5,305 nucleotides of DNA from an uncultured Chloroflexota bacterium (GTDB lineage: Bacteria > Chloroflexota > Anaerolineae > Aggregatilineales > Phototrophicaceae). Below, piece after piece: positions 1-5,305 of this stretch (within the stretch, counting starts at the first letter, position 1; each line of letters starts with the position of its first letter). The notes beneath the pieces were generated by a model. The model worked only from the letters and a program-made list of their open reading frames with translations, made no database searches and was not told the DNA's origin. The position numbers and the translations under genes were made by a program. The stretch is from positions 1 through 5,305 of the forward strand of contig CALMDI010000762.1 in the NCBI GenBank assembly GCA_937864975.1. The letters are read 5' to 3'.

Positions 1-8
1 CGCGCGGG

Positions 9-28
9 GTTCCCGCGAAAGCGGGAAC
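9..28. repeat. Perfect hairpin with GAAA loop, REP-like
   Basis: An 8-bp perfect inverted repeat (GTTCCCGC at 9-16, GCGGGAAC at 21-28) closes a GAAA tetraloop, a very stable RNA hairpin if transcribed. G7 and G8 could extend the stem by G-U wobble with T29 and T30. No T-run follows, so it is not a classical intrinsic terminator. Hairpins of the TTCCCGCGAAAGCGGGAA type recur as dispersed intergenic palindromes in many bacteria, so this is probably one copy of such a repeat. Its place ahead of the permease genes would suit an mRNA-stabilising intercistronic hairpin like the REP between malE and malF, but the upstream gene is not in the window. Confidence 0.75.
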
Positions 29-32
29 TTCA

Positions 33-51
33 GTCGAGCCTTCGGCTCGAC
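33..51. repeat. Second perfect hairpin, TTC loop
   Basis: GTCGAGCC (33-40) and GGCTCGAC (44-51) form a perfect 8-bp stem around a TTC loop, only four bases after the preceding hairpin. The two make a tandem pair of GC-rich hairpins. A run of C (51-55), not T, follows, so termination on the + strand is not supported. It is most likely part of the same intergenic repeat cluster. Confidence 0.7.
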
Positions 52-68
52 CCCCTAAGCGCCCACAA

Positions 69-125
69 GGAGGGAAGGGGTTCAATATGTCTGCTTGGCT
101 CCCCTCCCTCTTTATGGGGGAGGGG
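69..125. other. Alternative polypurine/polypyrimidine stems
   Basis: The pyrimidine tract at 101-110 can pair upstream with GAGGGAAGGGG at 70-80 (10 pairs, one bulged A, loop 81-100). It can instead pair downstream with GGGAGGGG at 118-125 (8 perfect pairs with 101-108, loop 109-117). These pairings exclude each other, and the second also competes with the G-quadruplex motif at 116-137. The complementarity is seen directly; any regulatory use is inference. Purine/pyrimidine palindromes of this look are often dispersed repeats. Confidence 0.5.
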
Positions 126-137
126 TGGGGGTGGGGG
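116..137 (+). promoter_or_regulatory. G-quadruplex motif in permease leader
   Basis: Four G-runs of 5, 4, 5 and 5 bases (116-120, 122-125, 127-131, 133-137) are separated by single bases A, T and T. One-base loops with four-plus G tracts are the pattern known to favour very stable parallel quadruplexes. The G-rich strand is the coding strand, so the motif would be in the mRNA leader, about 49 bases before the start codon at 187, provided transcription begins upstream of it. The motif is certain; folding and effect are not. Confidence 0.6.
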
Positions 138-152
138 CATACGTTTTATTTT

Positions 153-181
153 CCGTCTCGCACTTAACGCACGGCGAGAGG
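153..181 (+). promoter_or_regulatory. Ribosome binding site inside a leader hairpin
   Basis: The likely Shine-Dalgarno sequence GAGAGG (176-181) lies 5 bases before the ATG at 187, which supports that start. The same bases can pair with an upstream arm: TCTCGC (156-161) with GCGAGA (174-179), six perfect pairs. With G155 bulged, C154-G180 and C153-G181 extend it to eight pairs, burying the whole binding site with a 12-base loop at 162-173. This could damp translation of the first permease, but stability was not computed. No convincing -35/-10 promoter pair was recognised in the leader. Confidence 0.5.
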
Positions 182-186
182 CTTTT

Positions 187-1086
187 ATGAAACAAAACCC
201 TGTACTGGGGCTGGCGTTTGCGCTGCCCGCAATCCTCCTGATTGGCATTTTTCTGGTCTACCCGACCATTCAGACCGTCCGCTTCAGCTTTTATGACGGC
301 GTTGGTCTGAACCTCGACCAGTATGAGTACGTTGGGTTAGAGAACTACGTTAACCTCTTCACCCGCGACAATGGCTTCTTCAATATTGATCGCTTCCCGC
401 CGACGGGCGCGGTGTTCAACACGATCCTGTGGCTGGTTCTGTACCCTGTTTTTACGGTGTCGCTGGGGCTGCTCATTGCCGTGATGGCGAACATCGTGCG
501 CTACGAGGTGCTGGTGAAGACCATCATCTTCGTGCCGATGGCGATTTCATTTACTGCCGCGGGCATTATCTGGCGCTTCGTGTACAGCCCGGACGAGCGA
601 ACCGGCATCCTCAATGCCGTGTATACCGCCCTGTCCGGTCAGGAGCCGATCCCGTGGCTTGGGCGCACCGATATGGTCAACTTTGGCATCATCATCGCGG
701 CAGTCTGGCTGTCGACCGGCTTCTGCATGGTTGTACTGTCGGCGGCGCTCAAGAGCTTGCCTGGCGAAGTGCTGGAAGCCGCGCGTGTGGACGGCGCTAA
801 CAACTGGAACACGTTCTGGCGCATTATGGTGCCGATGCTGTGGCCCACGATTGTCGTCGTCGCCACCACGCAGATTATCGGCGTACTGAAGGCGTTCGAC
901 CTCGTCTTCATCATGACCAACGGCGGTCCGCGTGGGTCGAGCGAGATTATCGGTTACACGATGTATAACGAGACCTTCCAGAACGGGCGGGCGGGCTATG
1001 GCATGGCGGTCGCCGTCATTATGCTGATCGTCGTCTTGCCATTTGTTTACTTAAATATCAAGCGATTCCGCATAGAGAGGCAGTGA
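187..1086 (+). CDS. Carbohydrate ABC transporter permease, MalF/UgpA type
   Basis: This is one of two inner-membrane subunits of a binding-protein-dependent sugar importer; it should pair with the protein encoded immediately downstream to form the translocation path. The 299 residues show about six hydrophobic segments (roughly 9-26, 76-100, 110-132, 163-187, 217-238 and 271-290). Before the fifth lies the EAA loop that docks onto the ATPase: EAARVDGA at 197-204, then F210, P216 and P220. The stretch FIMTNGGP (241-248) is typical of the MalF/UgpA side of such pairs. The length is normal for short UgpA-like members that lack the long periplasmic loop of E. coli MalF. The ATG is preceded by GAGAGG at a good distance. 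The next gene starts three bases after the stop, so the two are translationally close. The substrate cannot be read from the sequence: sugars, oligosaccharides or glycerol-3-phosphate are all possible. Confidence 0.95.
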   Translation: MKQNPVLGLAFALPAILLIGIFLVYPTIQTVRFSFYDGVGLNLDQYEYVGLENYVNLFTRDNGFFNIDRFPPTGAVFNTILWLVLYPVFTVSLGLLIAVMANIVRYEVLVKTIIFVPMAISFTAAGIIWRFVYSPDERTGILNAVYTALSGQEPIPWLGRTDMVNFGIIIAAVWLSTGFCMVVLSAALKSLPGEVLEAARVDGANNWNTFWRIMVPMLWPTIVVVATTQIIGVLKAFDLVFIMTNGGPRGSSEIIGYTMYNETFQNGRAGYGMAVAVIMLIVVLPFVYLNIKRFRIERQ

Positions 1087-1089
1087 GCG

Positions 1090-1983
1090 ATGACAACCAC
1101 GGTACGAACGGCACCGCGTCAGCTCGTCGTCGAAAAGAGCGCCCAGGCTGGCTTTCGCCCCTCGGCAAAACTGCTGGTTCACGTCATCCTGTTCGCGTTA
1201 ATGATCGTCTGGCTCATTCCGTCAGTTGGATTGCTCATCACGTCGTTCCGACCCGCGTCCGCCATCGCCGACTCCGGCTGGTGGACGGCGTTTTCGCCGG
1301 CGCGGTTTACGACTGAAAATTATCGCATGGTGTTAGAAGCGCAGGGCATGGGCAGCGCCTTCCTGAACAGCTTTCTGATTACGGTGCCAAGCACGCTGCT
1401 GCCCGTGTTTATTGCGGCGCTCGCCGCCTATGCGTTTGCGTGGGTTAGCTTTCCGGGGCGCGACATCGTCTTTTTGATCATCCTTGTTCTGCTCGTCATC
1501 CCCATCCAGACAACGCTGGTGCCGGTCTTGCGATTGTTCAATTTGACCGGACTTTCAGGCTCGCTGCCGGGCTTATGGATTGCCCACACCGCCTATGGGC
1601 TGCCATTCGCCGTGTATCTGCTTCGCAACTTCTTCGCCGGACTGCCGAAAGACCTGTTCGAGTCCGCCAAGATTGACGGAGCGAGCGAGCTGAGGGTTTT
1701 CTTCCGCATCGTACTGCCGCTGTCGGTTCCGGCGCTGGCGTCGCTGGCGATCTTCCAGTTCATGTGGGTATGGAACGACCTGCTCATCGCGCTGGTCTTC
1801 ATGAGCAATCCCGATTTGCAGCCGATGACGGTGCGGATGCAGGCGCTGCTGGGCACCTACGCGACGGAATGGGACATCATGAGCGCGTCGGCATTCCTGT
1901 CGATGATCGTGCCGCTGATGGTGTTCTTCGCGCTGCAACGCTACTTTGTGACGGGTATCACGGCGGGGGCGGTGAAGTCATAG
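1090..1983 (+). CDS. Carbohydrate ABC transporter permease, MalG/UgpE type
   Basis: This is the second permease subunit of the same importer. The 297-residue protein begins with a polar cytoplasmic tail of about 27 residues, followed by six hydrophobic segments (roughly 28-51, 92-117, 125-147, 156-179, 211-235 and 266-284). The ATPase-docking EAA loop reads ESAKIDGAS (191-199) with P210 and P214 following. The C terminus ends in QRYFVTGITAGAVKS (283-297), a hallmark of MalG-type permeases and strong evidence that the gene is intact. The ATG lies three bases after the upstream stop and has AGAGAGG at 1074-1080 as its ribosome binding site. That site is inside the end of the first permease gene and shares its core with the site used by that gene. 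No ATPase gene follows: a terminator and a convergent gene come next, so the complex probably uses an ATPase encoded elsewhere, as is common for this family. Confidence 0.95.
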   Translation: MTTTVRTAPRQLVVEKSAQAGFRPSAKLLVHVILFALMIVWLIPSVGLLITSFRPASAIADSGWWTAFSPARFTTENYRMVLEAQGMGSAFLNSFLITVPSTLLPVFIAALAAYAFAWVSFPGRDIVFLIILVLLVIPIQTTLVPVLRLFNLTGLSGSLPGLWIAHTAYGLPFAVYLLRNFFAGLPKDLFESAKIDGASELRVFFRIVLPLSVPALASLAIFQFMWVWNDLLIALVFMSNPDLQPMTVRMQALLGTYATEWDIMSASAFLSMIVPLMVFFALQRYFVTGITAGAVKS

Positions 1984-1989
1984 ATGATT

Positions 1990-2086
1990 TTGAACCACAA
2001 AGGCGCAGAGGAATGCCAAGTAGGGCGCACAGCCGTGCGCCCCTACGTTTTTCTTGCTCAACTTCTAATGTGTCTTTGCGGCTCAA
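1990..2086. repeat. 97-bp palindromic element with imperfect TIRs
   Basis: Outer arms of 18 bases (1990-2007 and 2069-2086) are inverted repeats matching at 14 of 18 positions by hand count; all four differences are A/G transitions. They enclose a stronger inner palindrome at 2020-2046. The whole fills nearly all of the 119-base gap between two convergent genes. Non-coding elements of this build, with ends resembling ACCACAAAGGCGCA and a core like GTAGGGGCGCACGG, look like dispersed intergenic repeats or MITE-like elements. No target-site duplication is evident, and copy number cannot be judged from one window. Confidence 0.55.
2020..2052 (+). terminator. Intrinsic terminator of the permease operon
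   Basis: GTAGGGCGCAC (2020-2030) pairs with GTGCGCCCCTAC (2035-2046) as an 11-bp GC-rich stem with one bulged C and a four-base AGCC loop. One base later comes a run of five T (2048-2052). It begins 36 bases after the stop of the second permease gene, the expected place. On the opposite strand no T-run follows the stem, so it should be much weaker for the convergent gene, for which no other terminator was seen. Confidence 0.75.
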
Positions 2087-2102
2087 ATTGAACGTCTGAC
2101 AG

Positions 2103-3770
2103 CTACTCCATCGTCGCCGGGCAGGTTGCGTCGCGCCGCGCGAAGATGTCGATGCCGTCTCGCGCGTAGATGAGCGAGTAGTTGGGCGACTGCCGAAGCG
2201 ACTCGCGCAGCGGGCGGCTCGTGTCGTAGCCCAGACGTTCCGGCGATTCGATAAAGACGTGGGTGAAAGGCTGGCGGGTAATGCGCTGCCATTCCGCCAG
2301 ACAGCTTTCGTCGCCCTGACCGCAGCGGTTCATCCCTGCCCGCCAACCCTGCAACTGCTCAATCCCCGGATTCGTCAGCCATTCCGTTCCCTGTACGGTG
2401 GTCACATTCAGCCGCTTCGCCAGTACCGGGAACCACTCCTGAATGGCGTCCCGCCCCCAGATGGTGCCGTTCGCGCCGACGGTGACAAAGCGGCACGTGG
2501 GCAGGGTGTACTGTGAAATCCATTCCATCGCCTGTCGCGACGCAGGCGAGAGCGTGTAATAGCGATAGCCCGTCGGCAGCGCGGGATAGTTGCGCGGGGC
2601 GAGGATGACCAGCACCGATAAGACCAGCCCGACCCCGATGACGAGCGCCGGTTTCAGCCAGCCCGGCAGGCGGGGCGAGGCGGGCGCTGCTTCCTCGACG
2701 GGTTCCATCGTCGCGACCGTCTCTCGCGGGCGCGTGAGGCGATGCCAGCCCAACACGATCAGGGGTACGATGATCTCGCCGATGGCAACCGCCGCCGCGA
2801 TAGAGACGATCACGCCTGCGCGCGAGGTCGCGGCGCGCGGCGCGATCATAATGTTGGCAAGGAACCAGGCGGGAATCATCCAGCGCAGGTCGAACAGCAG
2901 CTTGACCATACCGAGAATCGGAATGACGTTCGTGTAGCGCATGATTTCGCCGATGAAAATGTCGAGCCGCGTGGACAGTGGAAAGTCCATATCTTCCCAG
3001 CTCAAACCGGGCGGCGCGGCGCTTGCCGCTTCCAGCAGCGGCTGCAAGCCGTGCATACTCAGCATCGCGCCCCACCACGGAAATGTCAGCACGACCACGC
3101 CGGCGACGACAATCGCCGAGTGAATAATGTTGACACGGTTGATGCCGCGAAAGAGGAATGCCATCGCGATGCCCGTCAGAGCGAGCTGCGCCATCTGTGC
3201 GTGGCTGAGTACCGTGAGCGCGCACAGGATGGCGGTCGTAGCGACGTAGCGGCGTTCGCGCTTCTCGTACATGCGGATTGCCTGATCGACGGCGAGGATG
3301 GCGAACAGGTTGCCGGGGGAGCGCGTCAAGCCGCCGCCCATGACGTTCCAGTCGAAGGCGTTCGGAATGAGGGCGAAAATGAGCGCGGCAACGGCTGCTG
3401 CCCAGCGCGATTTGAGAAAATTTTCGGCAAGAACGTAGGTCGCGGGGATGCTCAAAATGTTAAAGAGCGCGGGCAGGATGCGTACCAGTTCCAGCACCGA
3501 AATGCCTGTGAAATCGGATGCCAGCCCGGTGAAGTAAAAGGAGAAAGGCGGGTAGGCATAGGGGATGTCGCGGAAGTTGTAGGTCGTGGTCGCGGGCAGG
3601 CGGTAGCCGTTGTCCTGCAAGTCGAGCGTCATCACGTAGAACATGCCGCCGTCGTTGAAGGGGAAATCGGCTTTAAGAATGTTGAACCGGGCGTAAGTGC
3701 CGAGGATGATCGCAACTGCCAGAATGATAAACGCGGCGCGGCGGTCAAGGGCGGATGAAGGACGCGACAA
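2103..3770 (-). CDS. GT-C-like membrane glycosyltransferase, putative
   Basis: This is a polytopic membrane protein of 555 residues, probably a lipid-phosphate-sugar-dependent glycosyltransferase of the GT-C fold or a relative; acceptor and donor are unknown. After a first hydrophobic segment (11-27) comes a large loop with FPFNDGG (36-42), where GT-C enzymes carry their catalytic acidic residue (D40 is the candidate), and YPPFSFY (73-79), resembling the PP-containing motif of PMT/ArnT-type proteins. By hand I place about eleven membrane segments up to residue 391. Basic clusters KRERR (170-174), RGINR (208-212) and WHRLTRPR (342-349) would be cytoplasmic. Residues 393-555 then form a soluble domain predicted to be outside, with cysteines at 426, 483, 490 and 550 and a conserved core WGRDAIQEWFP (438-448) and TVQGTEWL (458-465). 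The paralogue encoded 73 bases upstream on the same strand keeps this domain. The start is TTG; no other start codon lies between it and the in-frame stop at 3792-3794. The fold assignment is moderate and the exact function unknown. Confidence 0.8.
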   Translation of the reverse strand: MSRPSSALDRRAAFIILAVAIILGTYARFNILKADFPFNDGGMFYVMTLDLQDNGYRLPATTTYNFRDIPYAYPPFSFYFTGLASDFTGISVLELVRILPALFNILSIPATYVLAENFLKSRWAAAVAALIFALIPNAFDWNVMGGGLTRSPGNLFAILAVDQAIRMYEKRERRYVATTAILCALTVLSHAQMAQLALTGIAMAFLFRGINRVNIIHSAIVVAGVVVLTFPWWGAMLSMHGLQPLLEAASAAPPGLSWEDMDFPLSTRLDIFIGEIMRYTNVIPILGMVKLLFDLRWMIPAWFLANIMIAPRAATSRAGVIVSIAAAVAIGEIIVPLIVLGWHRLTRPRETVATMEPVEEAAPASPRLPGWLKPALVIGVGLVLSVLVILAPRNYPALPTGYRYYTLSPASRQAMEWISQYTLPTCRFVTVGANGTIWGRDAIQEWFPVLAKRLNVTTVQGTEWLTNPGIEQLQGWRAGMNRCGQGDESCLAEWQRITRQPFTHVFIESPERLGYDTSRPLRESLRQSPNYSLIYARDGIDIFARRDATCPATME

Positions 3771-3779
3771 AACTATAGG

Positions 3780-3784
3780 CTCTC
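3780..3784 (-). promoter_or_regulatory. Ribosome binding site supporting a TTG start
   Basis: On the minus strand GAGAG precedes the TTG codon at 3770-3768 with nine bases between. It is the same purine core used before both permease genes. Upstream in frame the codons are GTT, ATA, CCT, GAG, AGA, TAT and TGG, then a TGA stop, so no ATG or GTG alternative exists on that side. The next in-frame ATG is codon 43, which would delete the first membrane segment and the candidate catalytic aspartate. Both points favour TTG. Confidence 0.55.
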
Positions 3785-3843
3785 TATACCATCAGAGGTC
3801 GGGTGGGCAGCGGAACAGTGTACCAGCGCCGAGCGGCAATATG

Positions 3844-4773
3844 CTAGCCCTCGAACGGGCAGGGCGTGTCTCGCCGGGCAAAAATGTCGACGCCGTTCCG
3901 GGAATAGAGCAGCGAATAATCGGGCGATTGGCGGAGCGACTGGCGCAGATTGCCGCAGCATCCGAGACGCGCGGGAGACTCCAGATAGATGTGTGAGAAC
4001 TCAATCCCGGTACGCTGCCTCCATGATTCGACGCAGAGCGCATCCTGATCTCCGCATTCATTGAGGACGTGGCGACGGGGCCACTGCTCGTACAACGAGG
4101 GGTTGTCGAGCCATTCGGTTCCCTGAACGGTGACCAGGTTATGCCGCCGGGTGAGGGCGGGAAACCACTCGCCAATGGCGTCGCGACCCCACACCCCCCC
4201 GCCAATCGTGACAAAACGGCATGACGGGAGCGTGTACTGCGAAATCCATTCCATCGCCTGCCGGTCGTCGGGCGTCAGGGAGTAGAAACGATAGCTAAAC
4301 CGATCCATGATATTGTCGGGCGAAGCGTATGCCGTCAGGGACAGCGCGACCACCGTCACGGCAGCGGCGGCGATTTTCAGCCATCGCCGCAGCGGTGGGT
4401 GAGCGCTCGGCGGCAGCAGCGGCGCGCGGCTGCGAAGCGCCTGCGCCACTCGCGAAATCAGCGGAAAGACGACTTCACAGAGGGCAATCGAAGCGGCAAT
4501 CGCCGTCAACGCTCCGGCGCGCGAGGTTGCGCCGCGCGGCGCGACGTAAAAATTGACGATGAACCAGACGGGAATGAAGAGGCGACGATCAAAGCCCAGC
4601 CTGACGTAGCCCAGGATAGGGAGCGCGTTCGTGTAGAGCGCCGCGCGTCCGATCAGCGGCTCCGACGGTCCGGTGCCCAGGTACAGATCGAGCCGCGTCA
4701 TCGGCGTTAGCTCGAACTCGTTCAGGCGCGGCGGTGCTGTGGTAGTTGCCTGAAGAAACGGCGCGATGCCGTG
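3844..4773 (-). repeat. Diverged tandem duplication of the GT-C 3' half
   Basis: This block is homologous to 2103-3053 on the same strand. The best-conserved DNA is 4232-4260 against 2506-2534, 28 of 29 bases identical. In the protein, the 65 residues from YRFYSL (305) to DNP correspond to YRYYTL (402) to TNP, with 47 identities by hand count; similarity falls toward the extreme C terminus. Protein conservation with substantial silent change indicates an old duplication kept under selection, not a recent copy or a simple assembly duplication of this half. Confidence 0.85.
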
Positions 4774-5305
4774 CTGCGTGACAGTCGCCTGAACTGTGTT
4801 GTTCGTTATGACGGCATTGTCGCTGGAACTGTCCGCGAGGATTCCGTTAGCGTGGGCTCGAACGATAACGTTTCCCGTGACGGGCGAGTTCGGGGATGTG
4901 TAAAGAAGGATCCCATGGGCATTCGCTCCTGTGTTCTCGACCGTGTTGCCCACAACGTACGCGGATGGGCTGTTGTTGATCTTGATTGCCGAATCGGGGC
5001 CTCCGGTGATCGCCACGGTACATCCGGTGACAATGGCATTCGAACTGCTGTTGTCGATCAGGATCCCGTTTACTTGAGCGTCGACGACCACAGCGCGATC
5101 AACCACGGCGTTGGCCACTTTTCCCAGATAAACGCCATGACCGGGAGAGGCGGCGTCCGTATCGACGTTCACGCTGCGAATCACGATGTCGTAGAGCGTT
5201 GCCACACCCGCCGCGTCGCCTGCATAGATGCCCCAGGCGCCACCTGCGATGTTTACTCCTTCAAACGTGATGTCGTTTGCCGAAAGCTGAACAGTGACTA
5301 CGCTT
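3844..5305 (-). CDS. Beta-helix/GT-C C-terminal chimera, 5' partial
   Basis: The frame is open to the window edge. The first possible start inside is a GTG at 5205-5203, but codons upstream of it (5304 to 5206) still read as beta-helix (ITFEGVNIAG, WGIYAGD), so the true start lies beyond 5305. Numbering from that GTG, residues 1-144 hold beta-helix rungs of about 24 residues with recurring N/H-G-I and N-T-V elements (VNGILIDNS at 45, AHGILLYTS at 96, ANGILADSS at 119), like NosD/pectate-lyase-type folds that bind or process carbohydrates. At H145 the sequence switches abruptly to a paralogue of residues 240-555 of the downstream gene's product: TRLDLYLG (170-177), APRGATSRAG (222-231), RQAMEWISQYTLP (315-327), TVQGTEWL (359-366), DIFARRD (440-446). 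Cysteines 329, 384, 391 and 449 match the four conserved ones there. About four hydrophobic segments remain; the candidate GT-C catalytic loop is absent, so glycosyl transfer is unlikely. It may be a membrane-anchored exposed beta-helix protein, a degraded duplicate or an assembly chimera. Confidence 0.8.
   Translation of the reverse strand, partial: SVVTVQLSANDITFEGVNIAGGAWGIYAGDAAGVATLYDIVIRSVNVDTDAASPGHGVYLGKVANAVVDRAVVVDAQVNGILIDNSSSNAIVTGCTVAITGGPDSAIKINNSPSAYVVGNTVENTGANAHGILLYTSPNSPVTGNVIVRAHANGILADSSSDNAVITNNTVQATVTQHGIAPFLQATTTAPPRLNEFELTPMTRLDLYLGTGPSEPLIGRAALYTNALPILGYVRLGFDRRLFIPVWFIVNFYVAPRGATSRAGALTAIAASIALCEVVFPLISRVAQALRSRAPLLPPSAHPPLRRWLKIAAAAVTVVALSLTAYASPDNIMDRFSYRFYSLTPDDRQAMEWISQYTLPSCRFVTIGGGVWGRDAIGEWFPALTRRHNLVTVQGTEWLDNPSLYEQWPRRHVLNECGDQDALCVESWRQRTGIEFSHIYLESPARLGCCGNLRQSLRQSPDYSLLYSRNGVDIFARRDTPCPFEG

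Noticed and set aside
30..248. Small minus-strand open frame across the leader
   Set aside because: Its product is dominated by a proline run translated from the G-rich tract and it overlaps the permease start; no ribosome binding site or recognisable feature supports it.
1083..1316. Short + strand open frame overlapping the start of the second permease gene
   Set aside because: It is an out-of-phase frame within the permease gene, whose protein is complete and family-typical.
2359..3225. Minus-strand open frame of 288 codons in another phase
   Set aside because: It overlaps the same gene in a different frame and gives an Arg/Ala/His-rich low-complexity product; it is a composition shadow.
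2742..3758. Long + strand open frame of 338 codons
   Set aside because: It lies entirely antisense to the membrane protein gene, and its product is a His/Arg/Asp/Gly-rich sequence without domains or hydrophobic pattern, typical of the opposite frame of GC-rich DNA. The minus-strand protein has coherent membrane segments and a paralogue.
3771..3843. A promoter between the two minus-strand genes (TATAGA near 3783-3788)
   Set aside because: A TATAGA-like hexamer is present, but no plausible -35 element sits at the right distance and the hexamer overlaps the ribosome binding site region; one hexamer is not enough.
3844..4773. The second copy as a plain assembly duplication of the neighbouring gene
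   Set aside because: The two copies differ at many silent and replacement positions while conserving motifs and cysteines, so this half is a genuine diverged paralogue. Only the seam with the beta-helix remains open to an assembly explanation.
3844..5205. Taking the GTG at 5205 as the real start of the chimeric gene
   Set aside because: The frame is open upstream to the window edge and the extra 33 codons still read as beta-helix, so the GTG is an internal valine codon.

Overview
The window looks like chromosomal DNA of a moderately GC-rich bacterium. Chloroflexota (Anaerolineae-like) is my best guess, from the style of the intergenic palindromes and of the membrane glycosyltransferase-like proteins; no rRNA or other marker is present to confirm it. 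There are four protein-coding genes in two convergent pairs and no RNA genes, CRISPR array or transposase.

Left part (1-1983, + strand): a 186-base leader dense in secondary structure (two perfect 8-bp hairpins, a block of alternative polypurine/polypyrimidine stems, a textbook G-quadruplex motif and a hairpin that covers the ribosome binding site) leads into two adjacent inner-membrane permease genes of a carbohydrate ABC importer (MalF/UgpA type, then MalG/UgpE type). The solute-binding protein is usually encoded just upstream, so it may lie off the left edge; no ATPase gene is visible. The operon ends in a hairpin-plus-T-run terminator (2020-2052) nested in a 97-bp element with imperfect terminal inverted repeats (1990-2086).

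Right part (2103-5305, - strand): a complete 555-residue polytopic membrane protein with GT-C glycosyltransferase features and a cysteine-bearing C-terminal domain, starting at a TTG codon. Upstream of it on the same strand, and running off the right edge, is a second gene whose C-terminal two thirds is a clear paralogue of residues about 240-555 of that protein. The part containing the presumed catalytic first loop and the first seven membrane segments is absent, and a right-handed parallel beta-helix stands in its place. The switch is abrupt, at a shared His-Gly-(Ile/Leu) with 7 identical bases, and falls in a loop predicted to be outside the membrane. This chimeric architecture is the most notable thing in the window: either a real domain swap giving a membrane-anchored, surface-exposed beta-helix protein, or an assembly artefact.

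The importer genes and the membrane-protein pair are convergent and probably separate transcription units; nothing visible links their functions directly.
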